Shown here piece after piece: positions 36,902-45,242 of a stretch of 58,221 nt of DNA (the first letter of the stretch is position 1; each line of letters starts with the position of its first letter). The DNA comes from Roseivivax isoporae LMG 25204 (GTDB taxonomy: Bacteria > Pseudomonadota > Alphaproteobacteria > Rhodobacterales > Rhodobacteraceae), in the NCBI RefSeq assembly GCF_000521865.1, contig NZ_JAME01000032.1, forward strand, positions 1-58,221, in the 5' to 3' direction. A program made the translations under genes and the position numbers. The notes beneath the pieces were generated by a model that searched no databases, was not told where the DNA came from, and saw only the letters and a list, made by a program, of their open reading frames with translations.

Positions 36902-38452
36902 ATGACCGTCCTGCCGTTCCTCGCCCCCGTGCTTCTGCTGGCGATCGCCGCCGACCTGGCGCGCCGTCCCCCCGCGCGGGCCGCAGCGCGCCTGCGCCTG
37001 CCCGAATGTGCCGCGCTCGTCGGTCTGGCCGCGGGTGTCGCCGCCGCGGCCTGGCTCGCGGCGCACGGTCCGGCCACCAGCCCGCTTCTCGGCATCGCCG
37101 GTGCCGGGTTCTCGGCGCGCATCGACATCGTCAGCGTGGCGATGATCCTGACCGTGTCCTTCGTGGGCTGGGTCGTGCTGCGCTTCAGCCGGGTGGCGCT
37201 CGACGGCGAGCCGGGGCAGGGCGCCTTCATGGCGCGCATGTCGGCGACGCTCGCCTGCGTGCTGCTGCTCGTCTCGGCCGGCAACCTGGTGCAGCTCGTG
37301 CTGGCCTGGGTGGCGACAGGGATCGGGCTGCACCGGCTGCTCCTGACCTATCCCGACCGAGAGAAGGCCCGCCGCGCCGCACGCAAGAAGACCGTGAGCG
37401 GCATCGTCGGCAGCGTCGCGCTGGTCGCCGCCGCCCTGACGCTGGTCGTGGAATTCGGCACCGCCGACATCGCCGCGATCAACGCCGCCGCCGCCGAGGG
37501 CGGGGGACGGGGACCGCTCTGGCTCGCGGCGCTCCTTCTCGCGGTCGCCGCGATCTTCAAGTCGGCGCTCATCCCCACCCATGGCTGGCTGACCGAGGTG
37601 ATGGAGGCGCCGACGCCGGTCTCGGCGCTGCTGCACGCGGGCGTGGTGAACGCGGGCGGTTTCCTCCTGATCCGCTTCGCCGACCTCCTGCTGACGGCGC
37701 CAGGCGTGCTGGCGGCGCTGGCGCTGGCCGGCGGGTTCTCGGCGCTGGCGGCGGCCGCGGTCGCGCTGACCCAGCCCGCGGTCAAGACGGCGCTTGCCTG
37801 GTCCACCTGCGCGCAGATGGGCTTCATGGTGCTGCAATGCGGGCTCGCGCTCTTCCCGCTGGCGCTCCTGCACATCGTGGCGCATTCGCTCTACAAGGCG
37901 CACGCCTTCCTCGCCTCGGGCAACGCGGTCGAGGACGTCGCGGCGATCCGCAGGCCGGGGCCCGTCGCGGTGCCCGATCTCGGCGCCGTGGCGCGGGCCT
38001 TCGCCCTGGCCATCGCGCTCTATCTCGCGGTGGGTCTCGCCTTCGGCATCGCGTCGAAGCCGCCGCAGGCGGTGGCGCTGGGCGCCATCCTGATCTTCGG
38101 CGTGGTCTACCTGATCGCGCAGGGCCTCGCCGACCTCGCGCCGCGGGCGCTGACGCTGCGGACCGTGGCCATGTCCATCGCCGCGACCGTGGCCTATTTC
38201 GCCCTGCAGGAGGGCGCGACGGTCCTCTCGGCCGCGACGCTGCCGGCCCCGCCCGCGCCAGACGGGCTGATGTGGGCGACGATCGTGCTGGCGGTCGCGA
38301 GCTTCGGCATCGCCGCGGTCGCGCAGACGACCTTTCCGCTCTGGGCCGGGCACCCGGCCGCGGCGGGCCTGCGCGTGCACCTTCTGAACGGCCTCTACAT
38401 CAATGCGCTCACGGACCGGATCACCGGCCGCTGGACGCCGTCGAAAGGATGA
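36902..38452 (+). CDS. dabB: DabB: NuoL-like proton-conducting subunit of inorganic-carbon uptake
   Basis: A 516-residue membrane protein of the NuoL/MrpA family, with about 13 TMs. The key antiporter-type residues are visible: the lysine in IFKSALIPTHGWL and the segment EAPTPVSALLHAGVVNAGGFLL near 235-255, then LAWSTCAQMGFM and HIVAHSLYKAHAF with a conserved histidine/lysine pair. A stand-alone NuoL-like gene directly before a DUF2309 gene is the DAB signature, where it couples proton flow to CO2 hydration. Its stop overlaps the next frame. Confidence 0.88.
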   Translation: MTVLPFLAPVLLLAIAADLARRPPARAAARLRLPECAALVGLAAGVAAAAWLAAHGPATSPLLGIAGAGFSARIDIVSVAMILTVSFVGWVVLRFSRVALDGEPGQGAFMARMSATLACVLLLVSAGNLVQLVLAWVATGIGLHRLLLTYPDREKARRAARKKTVSGIVGSVALVAAALTLVVEFGTADIAAINAAAAEGGGRGPLWLAALLLAVAAIFKSALIPTHGWLTEVMEAPTPVSALLHAGVVNAGGFLLIRFADLLLTAPGVLAALALAGGFSALAAAAVALTQPAVKTALAWSTCAQMGFMVLQCGLALFPLALLHIVAHSLYKAHAFLASGNAVEDVAAIRRPGPVAVPDLGAVARAFALAIALYLAVGLAFGIASKPPQAVALGAILIFGVVYLIAQGLADLAPRALTLRTVAMSIAATVAYFALQEGATVLSAATLPAPPAPDGLMWATIVLAVASFGIAAVAQTTFPLWAGHPAAAGLRVHLLNGLYINALTDRITGRWTPSKG

Positions 38453-38457
38453 GCGAG

Positions 38458-40824
38458 ATGAGCATCGCCCACGTCGCCTATTCCGGCCAGACCCTCGCGC
38501 TCTTCGCCTGCGCAGACGCGGCCGCGCAGCACGTGCCGCCGGCCTTCCCCCTCTCGGCCACGGTCGCGGTGAACCCGTACCTGGGACAGGTGGCCGAGGA
38601 CCGCGCCACCGCGGCGGCCCGGCTGTCCCGCGTGGGCGGCGGCCGGCTGTTCCTGCCGCGCGCGAGCGTCGCGCACCAGATCGCGGACGGCACCATCGTC
38701 GAGGCCGACCTGGCCGCGGCCGCCGCTGCGCACGGCCTCGCGCCCGCCGACCTGCGCGCCGCGGCCGCCGCGCCCGAGGCGGTCCGCGAACCGGTGCCGA
38801 CACTTGCGGACCTGGCCGCGCGCGAGGACCGCATCGATTGGCCGGGCCTCGTCGAGGACCGGCTCGGCCTCTGGGCGGCCGCGCAGTTCGATCGCGGCCA
38901 GGCGTTCTGGCCTGCGCCCGAGGGTCCGGTCTTTGCCACCTGGCGCAGCTTTGCCGCGCGCGACCTGACGCCGGGGCTGGCCGGGCTCGCAGGTTTTGCC
39001 GAGCGCGCCGACACCCTGCCGGCCGATCCGCGCCACGCCTTCGCGCTGCTCTGCGGCGAGCTCGACGTGGCGCCGGACTGGGCGCCCGTCTACTTCCACC
39101 GGCTCTTGATGACGCTCGGCGGGTGGGCGCAGTACGCCCGCCACATCGACTGGACGGCCGCGCGCGACGGCGAGCGCAGCACAGTGCTCTTCGACCTCCT
39201 GACCGCGCGGCTCGCCTACGAGGCGGCCTTTCTCGCCCGCGGTGGCGCGACGCTCGCATCCGGGTGGGAAGAGACGCGTGCCGCTTGTGCCGCGCCGGTC
39301 GTCGCAGGCCCCGAGGAGCGCGCCGATGCCGCCCTTCAGGACGCTGCCGACCGGGCCGCGGAGCGCGCGCTCGCCGCGCGGCTCGTGCCCGCCGAGACCG
39401 TCACCGACCGGCCGGACCTGCAGGCCGCATTCTGCATCGACGTGCGGTCCGAACCTTTCCGCCGCGCCCTCGAGGCCGCCGATCCCGGAATGCGGACGCT
39501 GGGCTTCGCGGGCTTCTTCGGCGTGGCCGTGTCGCACCGGCCGGCCGCATCGGACCTGGTGGAGGCCCGCGCGCCCATCCTGCTGCGCCCCGGGCTCAAC
39601 TCGGTCGCCGCGCTGCCGGACGGCGGCGAGGCGGCGCTGCGCATCCATCGCCGGGCGATCCGCGCCTGGGGCCGCTTCAAGCGCGCCGCGGTGTCGGCCT
39701 TCGCCTTCGTCGAGGCGGCGGGGCCGCTCTACATCGGCAAGCTCGTGCGCGAGGCGCTGGGCCTCGGGCACCGGCACGCCGACGCCCCCGCGCCGCGCAT
39801 CGACATGACGCCCGAGGCGCGCAGCGCGGCCGCGGCGCAGGTGCTGCGGTCGATGTCGCTGACCGACGGCTTCGCCCGGCTCGTGCTGATCGCCGGGCAT
39901 GGCGCGGGCGTGACCAACGCGCCGCATGCGAGCGCCCTGCAATGCGGCGCCTGCGGCGGACATGCGGGCGACGTCAACGCGCGGCTCCTCGCGGCGCTCC
40001 TGAACGACCCCGAGGCGCGCGCGGGTCTCGCCGCGGAGGGCATCGAGGTGCCGCGGGACACGCAGTTCGTCGCCGGGCTGCACGACACGGTCTCGGACGA
40101 GGTGCACCTCTATGCGGCCGACCTGCCGCACAGCCACCGCGAGGACCTCGCGCGGCTCCGGCGCACGCTGTCGCGGGCCGCGGCGCTCGCGCGCACCGCG
40201 CGTGCGGCCAAGCTGCCGCGCGGCGCGGCCGGATCGCTCGCCGCCCGCGGCAGGGACTGGTCGGAGCTGCGCCCCGAATGGGGCCTCGCGGGCTGCGCGG
40301 CCTTCGTCGCGGCGCCGCGCCACCGCAGCGCGGGCGGCGATCTCGGCGGCCGCGTCTTCCTGCACGACTACGACTGGCGGCAGGACCCGGACGCCGCGAC
40401 GCTCGAGCTGATCCTGAGCGCACCGGTGGTGGTCGCAAGCTGGATCGCGCTGCAGTACCACGGCTCGACCGTCGCGCCGCACATGTTCGGCGCGGGCAAC
40501 AAGCTCCTGCACAACGTGGTGGGCGGCGTCGGCGTGCTCGAGGGCAACGGCGGGCTCCTGCGCGCGGGCCTGCCGGTCCAGTCCGTGCATGACGGCGAGA
40601 CCGCGCGGCACGACCCGGTGCGCCTGAGCGTCGCCGTCGAGGCGCCGGCAGAGATGCTGTCCCGCGTGCTCGACCGTCAGCCGGGGGTGCGCGCGCTCTT
40701 CGACAACGGCTGGCTCGCGCTTCTGGCGATGGACGACAGGGGCCGGGTCGCGCAGCGCTACGAGGGCGGTGGCTGGACCGCCTTCGGCGCGTCGCCCGAC
40801 CGGGCCGCGCGCGCGGCCGCCTGA
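38458..40824 (+). CDS. dabA: DabA: DUF2309 zinc protein of inorganic-carbon uptake
   Basis: A 788-residue protein of the DUF2309/UPF0753 family. The carbonic-anhydrase-like zinc site is complete: C326 and D328 (FCIDVRSEP), H481 (IAGHGAG) and C496 (LQCGACGG), spaced as in Halothiobacillus DabA. With DabB it takes up CO2 and traps it as bicarbonate using the proton gradient. Start 38458 was chosen because AAAGGA lies 9 bases before it; an ATG at 38449 is also in frame. The protein is very Ala/Arg-rich, in line with the chromosome. A hairpin follows the stop. Confidence 0.9.
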   Translation: MSIAHVAYSGQTLALFACADAAAQHVPPAFPLSATVAVNPYLGQVAEDRATAAARLSRVGGGRLFLPRASVAHQIADGTIVEADLAAAAAAHGLAPADLRAAAAAPEAVREPVPTLADLAAREDRIDWPGLVEDRLGLWAAAQFDRGQAFWPAPEGPVFATWRSFAARDLTPGLAGLAGFAERADTLPADPRHAFALLCGELDVAPDWAPVYFHRLLMTLGGWAQYARHIDWTAARDGERSTVLFDLLTARLAYEAAFLARGGATLASGWEETRAACAAPVVAGPEERADAALQDAADRAAERALAARLVPAETVTDRPDLQAAFCIDVRSEPFRRALEAADPGMRTLGFAGFFGVAVSHRPAASDLVEARAPILLRPGLNSVAALPDGGEAALRIHRRAIRAWGRFKRAAVSAFAFVEAAGPLYIGKLVREALGLGHRHADAPAPRIDMTPEARSAAAAQVLRSMSLTDGFARLVLIAGHGAGVTNAPHASALQCGACGGHAGDVNARLLAALLNDPEARAGLAAEGIEVPRDTQFVAGLHDTVSDEVHLYAADLPHSHREDLARLRRTLSRAAALARTARAAKLPRGAAGSLAARGRDWSELRPEWGLAGCAAFVAAPRHRSAGGDLGGRVFLHDYDWRQDPDAATLELILSAPVVVASWIALQYHGSTVAPHMFGAGNKLLHNVVGGVGVLEGNGGLLRAGLPVQSVHDGETARHDPVRLSVAVEAPAEMLSRVLDRQPGVRALFDNGWLALLAMDDRGRVAQRYEGGGWTAFGASPDRAARAAA

Positions 40825-40831
40825 GCGCCTC

Positions 40832-40884
40832 GGGGCCGCGCCAATCCCCCGGACGAAAGTCCGTTCCCGGGTTGGCCGCGGCCC
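40832..40884 (+). terminator. Long imperfect hairpin after dabA
   Basis: The core CGGAC-GAAA-GTCCG (40850-40863) is a GNRA-capped stem. Outer arms GGGGCCGCGCCAA and TTGGCCGCGGCCC (about 40832-40844 and 40872-40884) pair around it. No T run follows. It may terminate dabBA or separate it from the sensor-kinase gene. Confidence 0.5.
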
Positions 40885-40899
40885 TGCTTATATGGCGCC

Positions 40900-42288
40900 A
40901 TGAGTCCCAGTGCGCCGCCGGATCGCAGCCTTCGTTCCATGTCGCTCGCCAACCGCTTCGCGCTGGCGAGCGGCCTCGTCCTGGTCATCGCCTCGCTCGC
41001 GGTCGGACGCTACGTGAATGCGCGGATCGAGGACAGCGTGGTGCGCAACACCGCCATCGCGACCGCGCTCTACATGGAAAGCTTCGTCTCGCCCCTCAGC
41101 CAGCAGCTGGCCGAGGGCGACGCGCTGTCGCCGAACGGCCGCCGGGCGCTCGACGAGATCTTCACCAACACGCCGCTCGGCGAACGGGTGGTGTCCTACA
41201 AGATATGGAAACCCGGCGGCCGCGTCGTCGAGGCGTCGGACGACGCGCTGGTCGGGCAGGTGTTCGAGCCGGGGCCCGGCCTGCGCGCGGCCTGGGCCGG
41301 CACGGTCAGCGCCACCTTCGACGAGCTGGGCGACGAGGAGGACGCGGGCGAGAGCGCGCTCGGCCTGCCGCTTCTCGAGATCTACAGCCCGATCCGCGAG
41401 GTCTGGTCGGGCGAGGTGATCGCGGTCGCCGAATTCTACGAGATCAACACGCAGCTGCGCGACGATCTCGTCGACGCGCGCCGCGCCGCGTGGACGCTCA
41501 CCGCCGCGGTGTTCTTCGCCGTGGGCGCGCTTCTCTATCTCATCGTACTGGGCGGCAGCCGCACCATCGAGCGGCAGCGCCGGGACCTCGATGCGCAGTA
41601 CCGCGAGATGGCCGTGCTGTCGGCGCGGAACGCCGACCTCAGGCTGTCGGTGCAGCGCGCGGCGGCGCGTGCCTCGGCCTCGGCAGAGGCGTTCCTGCGC
41701 CGGATCGGGGCAGACCTGCATGACGGCCCCGCGCAGTACCTCGCCTTTGCCGCGCTGCGCCTCGACGACCTGAAGGCGCGGCAGGCCAGCGCCGAGGCGC
41801 GCAGCGAGCTCGACGGCGTGTCGGACGCGGTCGCGCAGGCCATGGCCGAGATCCGCGCGATCTCGCGCGGGGCGGGCTTGCCCGATCTGGCGCGGCTCGG
41901 CGCGGGTGAGGTGGCCGAGGCGGCGGTCGCCGCGCACCGCGAGCGCACGCAGGACGCCGTGCACTGCGACATCACCTGCACGCACGCGCCCGACCTCGGA
42001 CCGGCCGAGCGGATGTGCATCTTCCGCTTCGTGCAGGAGGGGTTGAACAATGCGAGCCGCCACGCGGCGGGGCAGGGGCTGCGCGTGGTGATGCGCTGCG
42101 ACGCGGCCGGGCTGACGCTGAGCGTCGCCGATGCCGGCCCCGGCCTGCCCGACGGAGGCGAGTGCTCGGGCGGGCTTGGCCTGCCGGGCCTGCGCGCGCG
42201 GGTCGAGAGCCTGGGCGGCGTGTTCGACGCCCGCAGCGGCCCCGCGGGCGGGACAGAGATCGTGATGCGGATCCCCGTGGGAGGATGA
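40900..42288 (+). CDS. NarX/NarL-type sensor histidine kinase
   Basis: A 462-residue membrane kinase. TM helices at about 19-37 and 199-219 enclose a periplasmic sensor of about 160 residues, rich in Glu/Asp. The HisKA_3 dimerisation domain has the phospho-acceptor H274 (GADLHDGPAQ). The HATPase_c domain shows VQEGLNNASRHA (N-box) and ADAGPGLP/GLGLPGLRAR (G boxes). It pairs with the response regulator 4 bases downstream. The signal is unknown; it lies next to dabA but a hairpin separates them. Confidence 0.9.
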   Translation: MSPSAPPDRSLRSMSLANRFALASGLVLVIASLAVGRYVNARIEDSVVRNTAIATALYMESFVSPLSQQLAEGDALSPNGRRALDEIFTNTPLGERVVSYKIWKPGGRVVEASDDALVGQVFEPGPGLRAAWAGTVSATFDELGDEEDAGESALGLPLLEIYSPIREVWSGEVIAVAEFYEINTQLRDDLVDARRAAWTLTAAVFFAVGALLYLIVLGGSRTIERQRRDLDAQYREMAVLSARNADLRLSVQRAAARASASAEAFLRRIGADLHDGPAQYLAFAALRLDDLKARQASAEARSELDGVSDAVAQAMAEIRAISRGAGLPDLARLGAGEVAEAAVAAHRERTQDAVHCDITCTHAPDLGPAERMCIFRFVQEGLNNASRHAAGQGLRVVMRCDAAGLTLSVADAGPGLPDGGECSGGLGLPGLRARVESLGGVFDARSGPAGGTEIVMRIPVGG

Positions 42289-42292
42289 GACG

Positions 42293-42937
42293 ATGCCAGT
42301 GAACCGCGTGGTCGTCGCCGACGATCATCCCCTCTTCCGCGAGGGCGTCAGCCGGACCCTGCAGGAAAGCGGGCGCTTCGACGTGGTGGCAACGGCCGAG
42401 ACCGGGCGCCGGGCGGTGGCGCTGACCGCCGCGCACCGCCCCGACCTCGTGCTGCTCGACCTGTCGATGCCCGATGGCGGGCTCTGGGCGCTGCGCGAGA
42501 TCGTGGCGTCGGGATTTGCCGGGCGGGTCGCCATGCTGACAGTGGCCGAGGACGACCGCAGCATCTTCGAGGCGCTCGAGGCAGGCGCCGCGGGCTACAT
42601 CCTGAAGGGCGTGGGATCGCGCGAGCTGGTGCACATCCTGTCGGAACTGGCCGAGGGGCGCAGCTACGTCGCGCCGTCCCTGGCCGCGCGAGTGCTGGCG
42701 CGGCTGCGGGCGCCGCGGCAGGTGCCCGAGGCCTCGCCGCTCGACACGCTGACGCGGCGCGAGGAGGACATCCTGCGCCTCGTGTCCCAGGGCCAGAGCA
42801 ACAAGGAGGTCGCGCGCGCGCTCGACCTCCAGGAGAAGACCGTCAAGCATTACATGACGACGATCCTGCAGAAGCTGCAGGTGCGCAACCGGACCGAAGC
42901 GGCCCTGCTCGCGCGGGACCGCTGGACGGGGTGCTGA
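42293..42937 (+). CDS. LuxR/NarL-family response regulator
   Basis: A 214-residue regulator. The receiver domain (about 5-120) has acidic pocket D10/D11, phospho-site D56 (VLLDLSMPDGG) and a lysine in ILKGVGS near 104. The GerE HTH (about 148-210) is clear: LTRREEDILRLVSQGQSNKEVARALDLQEKTVKHYMTTIL. It sits directly after its kinase gene, so the pair forms one two-component system. Targets are unknown; the kinase-RR operon and dabBA are candidates. Confidence 0.92.
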   Translation: MPVNRVVVADDHPLFREGVSRTLQESGRFDVVATAETGRRAVALTAAHRPDLVLLDLSMPDGGLWALREIVASGFAGRVAMLTVAEDDRSIFEALEAGAAGYILKGVGSRELVHILSELAEGRSYVAPSLAARVLARLRAPRQVPEASPLDTLTRREEDILRLVSQGQSNKEVARALDLQEKTVKHYMTTILQKLQVRNRTEAALLARDRWTGC

Positions 42938-42947
42938 CGCGGCCGGA

Positions 42948-43667
42948 TCACCGCACGGCGCCGAAGAGGCGCGCCCGGTCGTCCTGCGTCGCGGGCCGTT
43001 CGATCACGGTGCGGTTGAAGCCGTCCTTGAGCTCGTAGCGGCCCGCCTCGATCTCCTCCTTCCAGCCGTCGGTATAGGTGACCTCGATGCCGGTGGCGCT
43101 GACCTCGAGTTCCGAGACCACGCCGCCGCCGAGGGGCCGCCCCGGGGCGCCGGCGCCGCCCGCGCGGTTGAGGAGCGCGAGATCGGCCGGTGTCGCGGGC
43201 CGCTCCTCGATGGTCGTGCCGAAGGCGTCCTTGCGCTCGAAGCGGCCGTTCTCGATCTCGATGCGGCCGCCGTCCTGCAGGCTGGCGCGGCGTCCGCCCC
43301 GGTCGTCGCCGGGGGCGTCGTCGCGGCCGCGCCCGCGCCGGTCATCGTCGCCGCGGTCGTCCTTCCCGCGTCCGCCCCGGTCGTCGTCGCCGCGATCGTC
43401 GCCCCCGCGTCCGCCGCGGTCGTCACTGCCACGGTCGTCATCGTCGTGCCCGCCGCGGTCGTCGTCGCCGCGATCGTCACCGCCGCGCCCGCCGTGGTCG
43501 TCACCGCCACGGTCGTCATCGCCGTTTCGGGCCTCGGCGGCGGCCGGGGCAAGGGACAGCGTGCCGGAGCGGTCGAAGCTCACGGAATAGGGTTGCGCGC
43601 CGACGAGGACGCCGAGGGCCAGAAGCGCCGCGCCGCGGCGGAGGGCTGAGGTCAGCGTGGGGGTCAT
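42948..43667 (-). CDS. Secreted protein with Asp-Asp-Arg-Gly-Gly repeats
   Basis: A 239-residue protein. Start 43667 (MTPTLTSALRRG) gives a signal-peptide-like N-terminus of about 30 residues. A low-complexity block (about residues 46-125) of DDRGGD/DDRGDDDRGG units follows. Two copies of a short strand-rich motif complete it: GGRIEIENGRFERKDAFGTTIEERPAT and GWKEEIEAGRYELKDGFNRTVIERPAT, each about 30 residues, so the C-terminus is a duplicated domain. The charged repeat could bind metal ions or nucleic acid, or simply act as a spacer. No family recognised. Convergent with the response regulator, 10 bases apart. Confidence 0.7.
   Translation of the reverse strand: MTPTLTSALRRGAALLALGVLVGAQPYSVSFDRSGTLSLAPAAAEARNGDDDRGGDDHGGRGGDDRGDDDRGGHDDDDRGSDDRGGRGGDDRGDDDRGGRGKDDRGDDDRRGRGRDDAPGDDRGGRRASLQDGGRIEIENGRFERKDAFGTTIEERPATPADLALLNRAGGAGAPGRPLGGGVVSELEVSATGIEVTYTDGWKEEIEAGRYELKDGFNRTVIERPATQDDRARLFGAVR
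43330..43530. repeat. Tandem DNA repeat encoding DDRGG units
   Basis: The plus strand shows repeated GTCGTC/GCGGTCGTC units coding, on the minus strand, for the Asp-Asp-Arg-Gly-Gly block. Copy number could vary between strains. Limits are approximate. Confidence 0.6.
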
Positions 43668-43882
43668 GGTCCGTCTCCCTTGGATCGGGTGGGTGTGATG
43701 TGCGGGCGGCACAGCGCCGTCCCTGGACCCATCGAACCACGTTCCCCTCCGTGCGGGACCGGACCTAGGTCGGGCGGAAGGGGCGGCCGCGCCCGACTTC
43801 GGTCCCGGGCGGCCCTCGACGGGCGCGGCGGCGGCGCGTATCACCGGCGACCGGACGGGGTGCGCTTGGAAAGGGAACGGCG

Positions 43883-45136
43883 ATGGCAGAGCGGATCGTT
43901 GTCGTGGGGGCCGGCATCGTCGGCGTGACCGCTGCGCTCGAACTGAGACGGCGGGGCGCCGAGGTCACCGTGATCGACCGCACGGGCGTCGCCGCGGAGG
44001 CCTCACGCGGCAATGCGGGCGCCTTCGCGTTGACCGACGTCGTGCCGCTCGCGTCGCCCGGCACGGTCGCGGCGGCGGTGCGCTGGCTGATCGACCCGCG
44101 CGGCCCGCTCGCGATCCCGCCCGCCTACGCGCCGCGTCTCGTGCCCTGGCTCTGGCGGTTCTGGCGGGCCACCGCCGCGTCGCGCGCGGACGCCGCCAGC
44201 GCCGCGCAGGCGGCGCTCATGGCGCGGTCGTCGGCGGCGCTCGAGGAGCTCGTGGCGCGTCACGCGCTCGACCACTTCCTGCGGCGGGCGGGGCAGCTCG
44301 AACTGCACGACAGCGCGCGCTCCTTCGCGCAGGGCACCGGGGCGCGCGACCGGGCGGCGGCGCACGGCGTCCGGGTCGTTCCGCTGACCTCGGCGGGCGC
44401 CATCGCCGAGATCCAGCCGGGCCTCGCGCCGCAGTTCACCCATGGCGCGTACTACCCCGACTGGATCAACGTCACCGATCCCGCGCGCTGGACGGAGCAC
44501 CTGGCGCAGCTTTTCCTCGCGGCCGGCGGGCGGATCGAGCGCGCGGCGGTCGAGGCGCTCGAGCCGCAGGCGGGCGGCGTGCGGCTGCGCACCGCGTCGG
44601 GTGTCCGCGACGCGGACCGCGTGGTGGTCGCCGCAGGCGCGTGGTCCCACCATCTGGCCCGGACGGTCGGCGACCGCGTCCCGCTCGAGACCGAGCGCGG
44701 CTACAACACGACGCTGCCTGCGGGCGCGTTCGACCTGCGACTGCACCTGACCTTCGCCGATCACGGCTTCGTCGCCTCGCGCATCGGCGACGGGGTGCGG
44801 ATCGGCGGCGGGGTCGAGCTGGCCGGGCTCGCGCGTCCGCCCGACATGCGCCGGGCGCGGCTCTTCCTCGACAAGGCCCGAGGCTTCCTGCCGGGGCTCG
44901 ACGCGTCGGGCGGGACCGAATGGATGGGCTTCCGTCCCTCGACGCCCGACACGCTGCCGGTCATCGGGCCGTCGCCCCGCGCGCCGCGCATCCTCTACGC
45001 CTTCGGGCACGGGCATCTCGGGCTCACGCAATCGGCCGGGACTGCGGCGATCATGGCCGACCTCGCGACCGGCCGCGCGCCGGGTCTCGACCTCGCGCCC
45101 TACCGTCCGGGGCGCTTCGCCCCGGCGCGGGGCTGA
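43883..45136 (+). CDS. FAD-dependent D-amino acid dehydrogenase/oxidase-like protein (DadA type)
   Basis: A 417-residue DAO-family flavoenzyme. The N-terminal dinucleotide motif is VVVGAGIVGVTAALEL (6-21). The ASRGNAGAF segment and a late GFRPSTPDTLPVIGPS/GHGHLGLTQSAG block are typical of DadA. It oxidises D-amino acids (or related amines) to 2-oxo acids, probably passing electrons to the respiratory chain. Although 17 kb away, its expected substrate is the product of the D-hydantoinase/D-carbamoylase cluster; this link is inferred. Confidence 0.87.
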   Translation: MAERIVVVGAGIVGVTAALELRRRGAEVTVIDRTGVAAEASRGNAGAFALTDVVPLASPGTVAAAVRWLIDPRGPLAIPPAYAPRLVPWLWRFWRATAASRADAASAAQAALMARSSAALEELVARHALDHFLRRAGQLELHDSARSFAQGTGARDRAAAHGVRVVPLTSAGAIAEIQPGLAPQFTHGAYYPDWINVTDPARWTEHLAQLFLAAGGRIERAAVEALEPQAGGVRLRTASGVRDADRVVVAAGAWSHHLARTVGDRVPLETERGYNTTLPAGAFDLRLHLTFADHGFVASRIGDGVRIGGGVELAGLARPPDMRRARLFLDKARGFLPGLDASGGTEWMGFRPSTPDTLPVIGPSPRAPRILYAFGHGHLGLTQSAGTAAIMADLATGRAPGLDLAPYRPGRFAPARG

Positions 45137-45242
45137 GCGCCATGCCCCGCGCGCGCCGCCGCGCCGGCCGTCGTGATCGCGCGGCCCTTGTGTCCGCGGG
45201 ACCGTTGGAACAGGGTGCGCGCACTCCCGGAGACAGGCCAGA

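Noticed and set aside
43330-43530. Possible CRISPR-like array
   Set aside because: The repeat is a short in-frame coding repeat (DDRGG) without unique spacers or cas genes.
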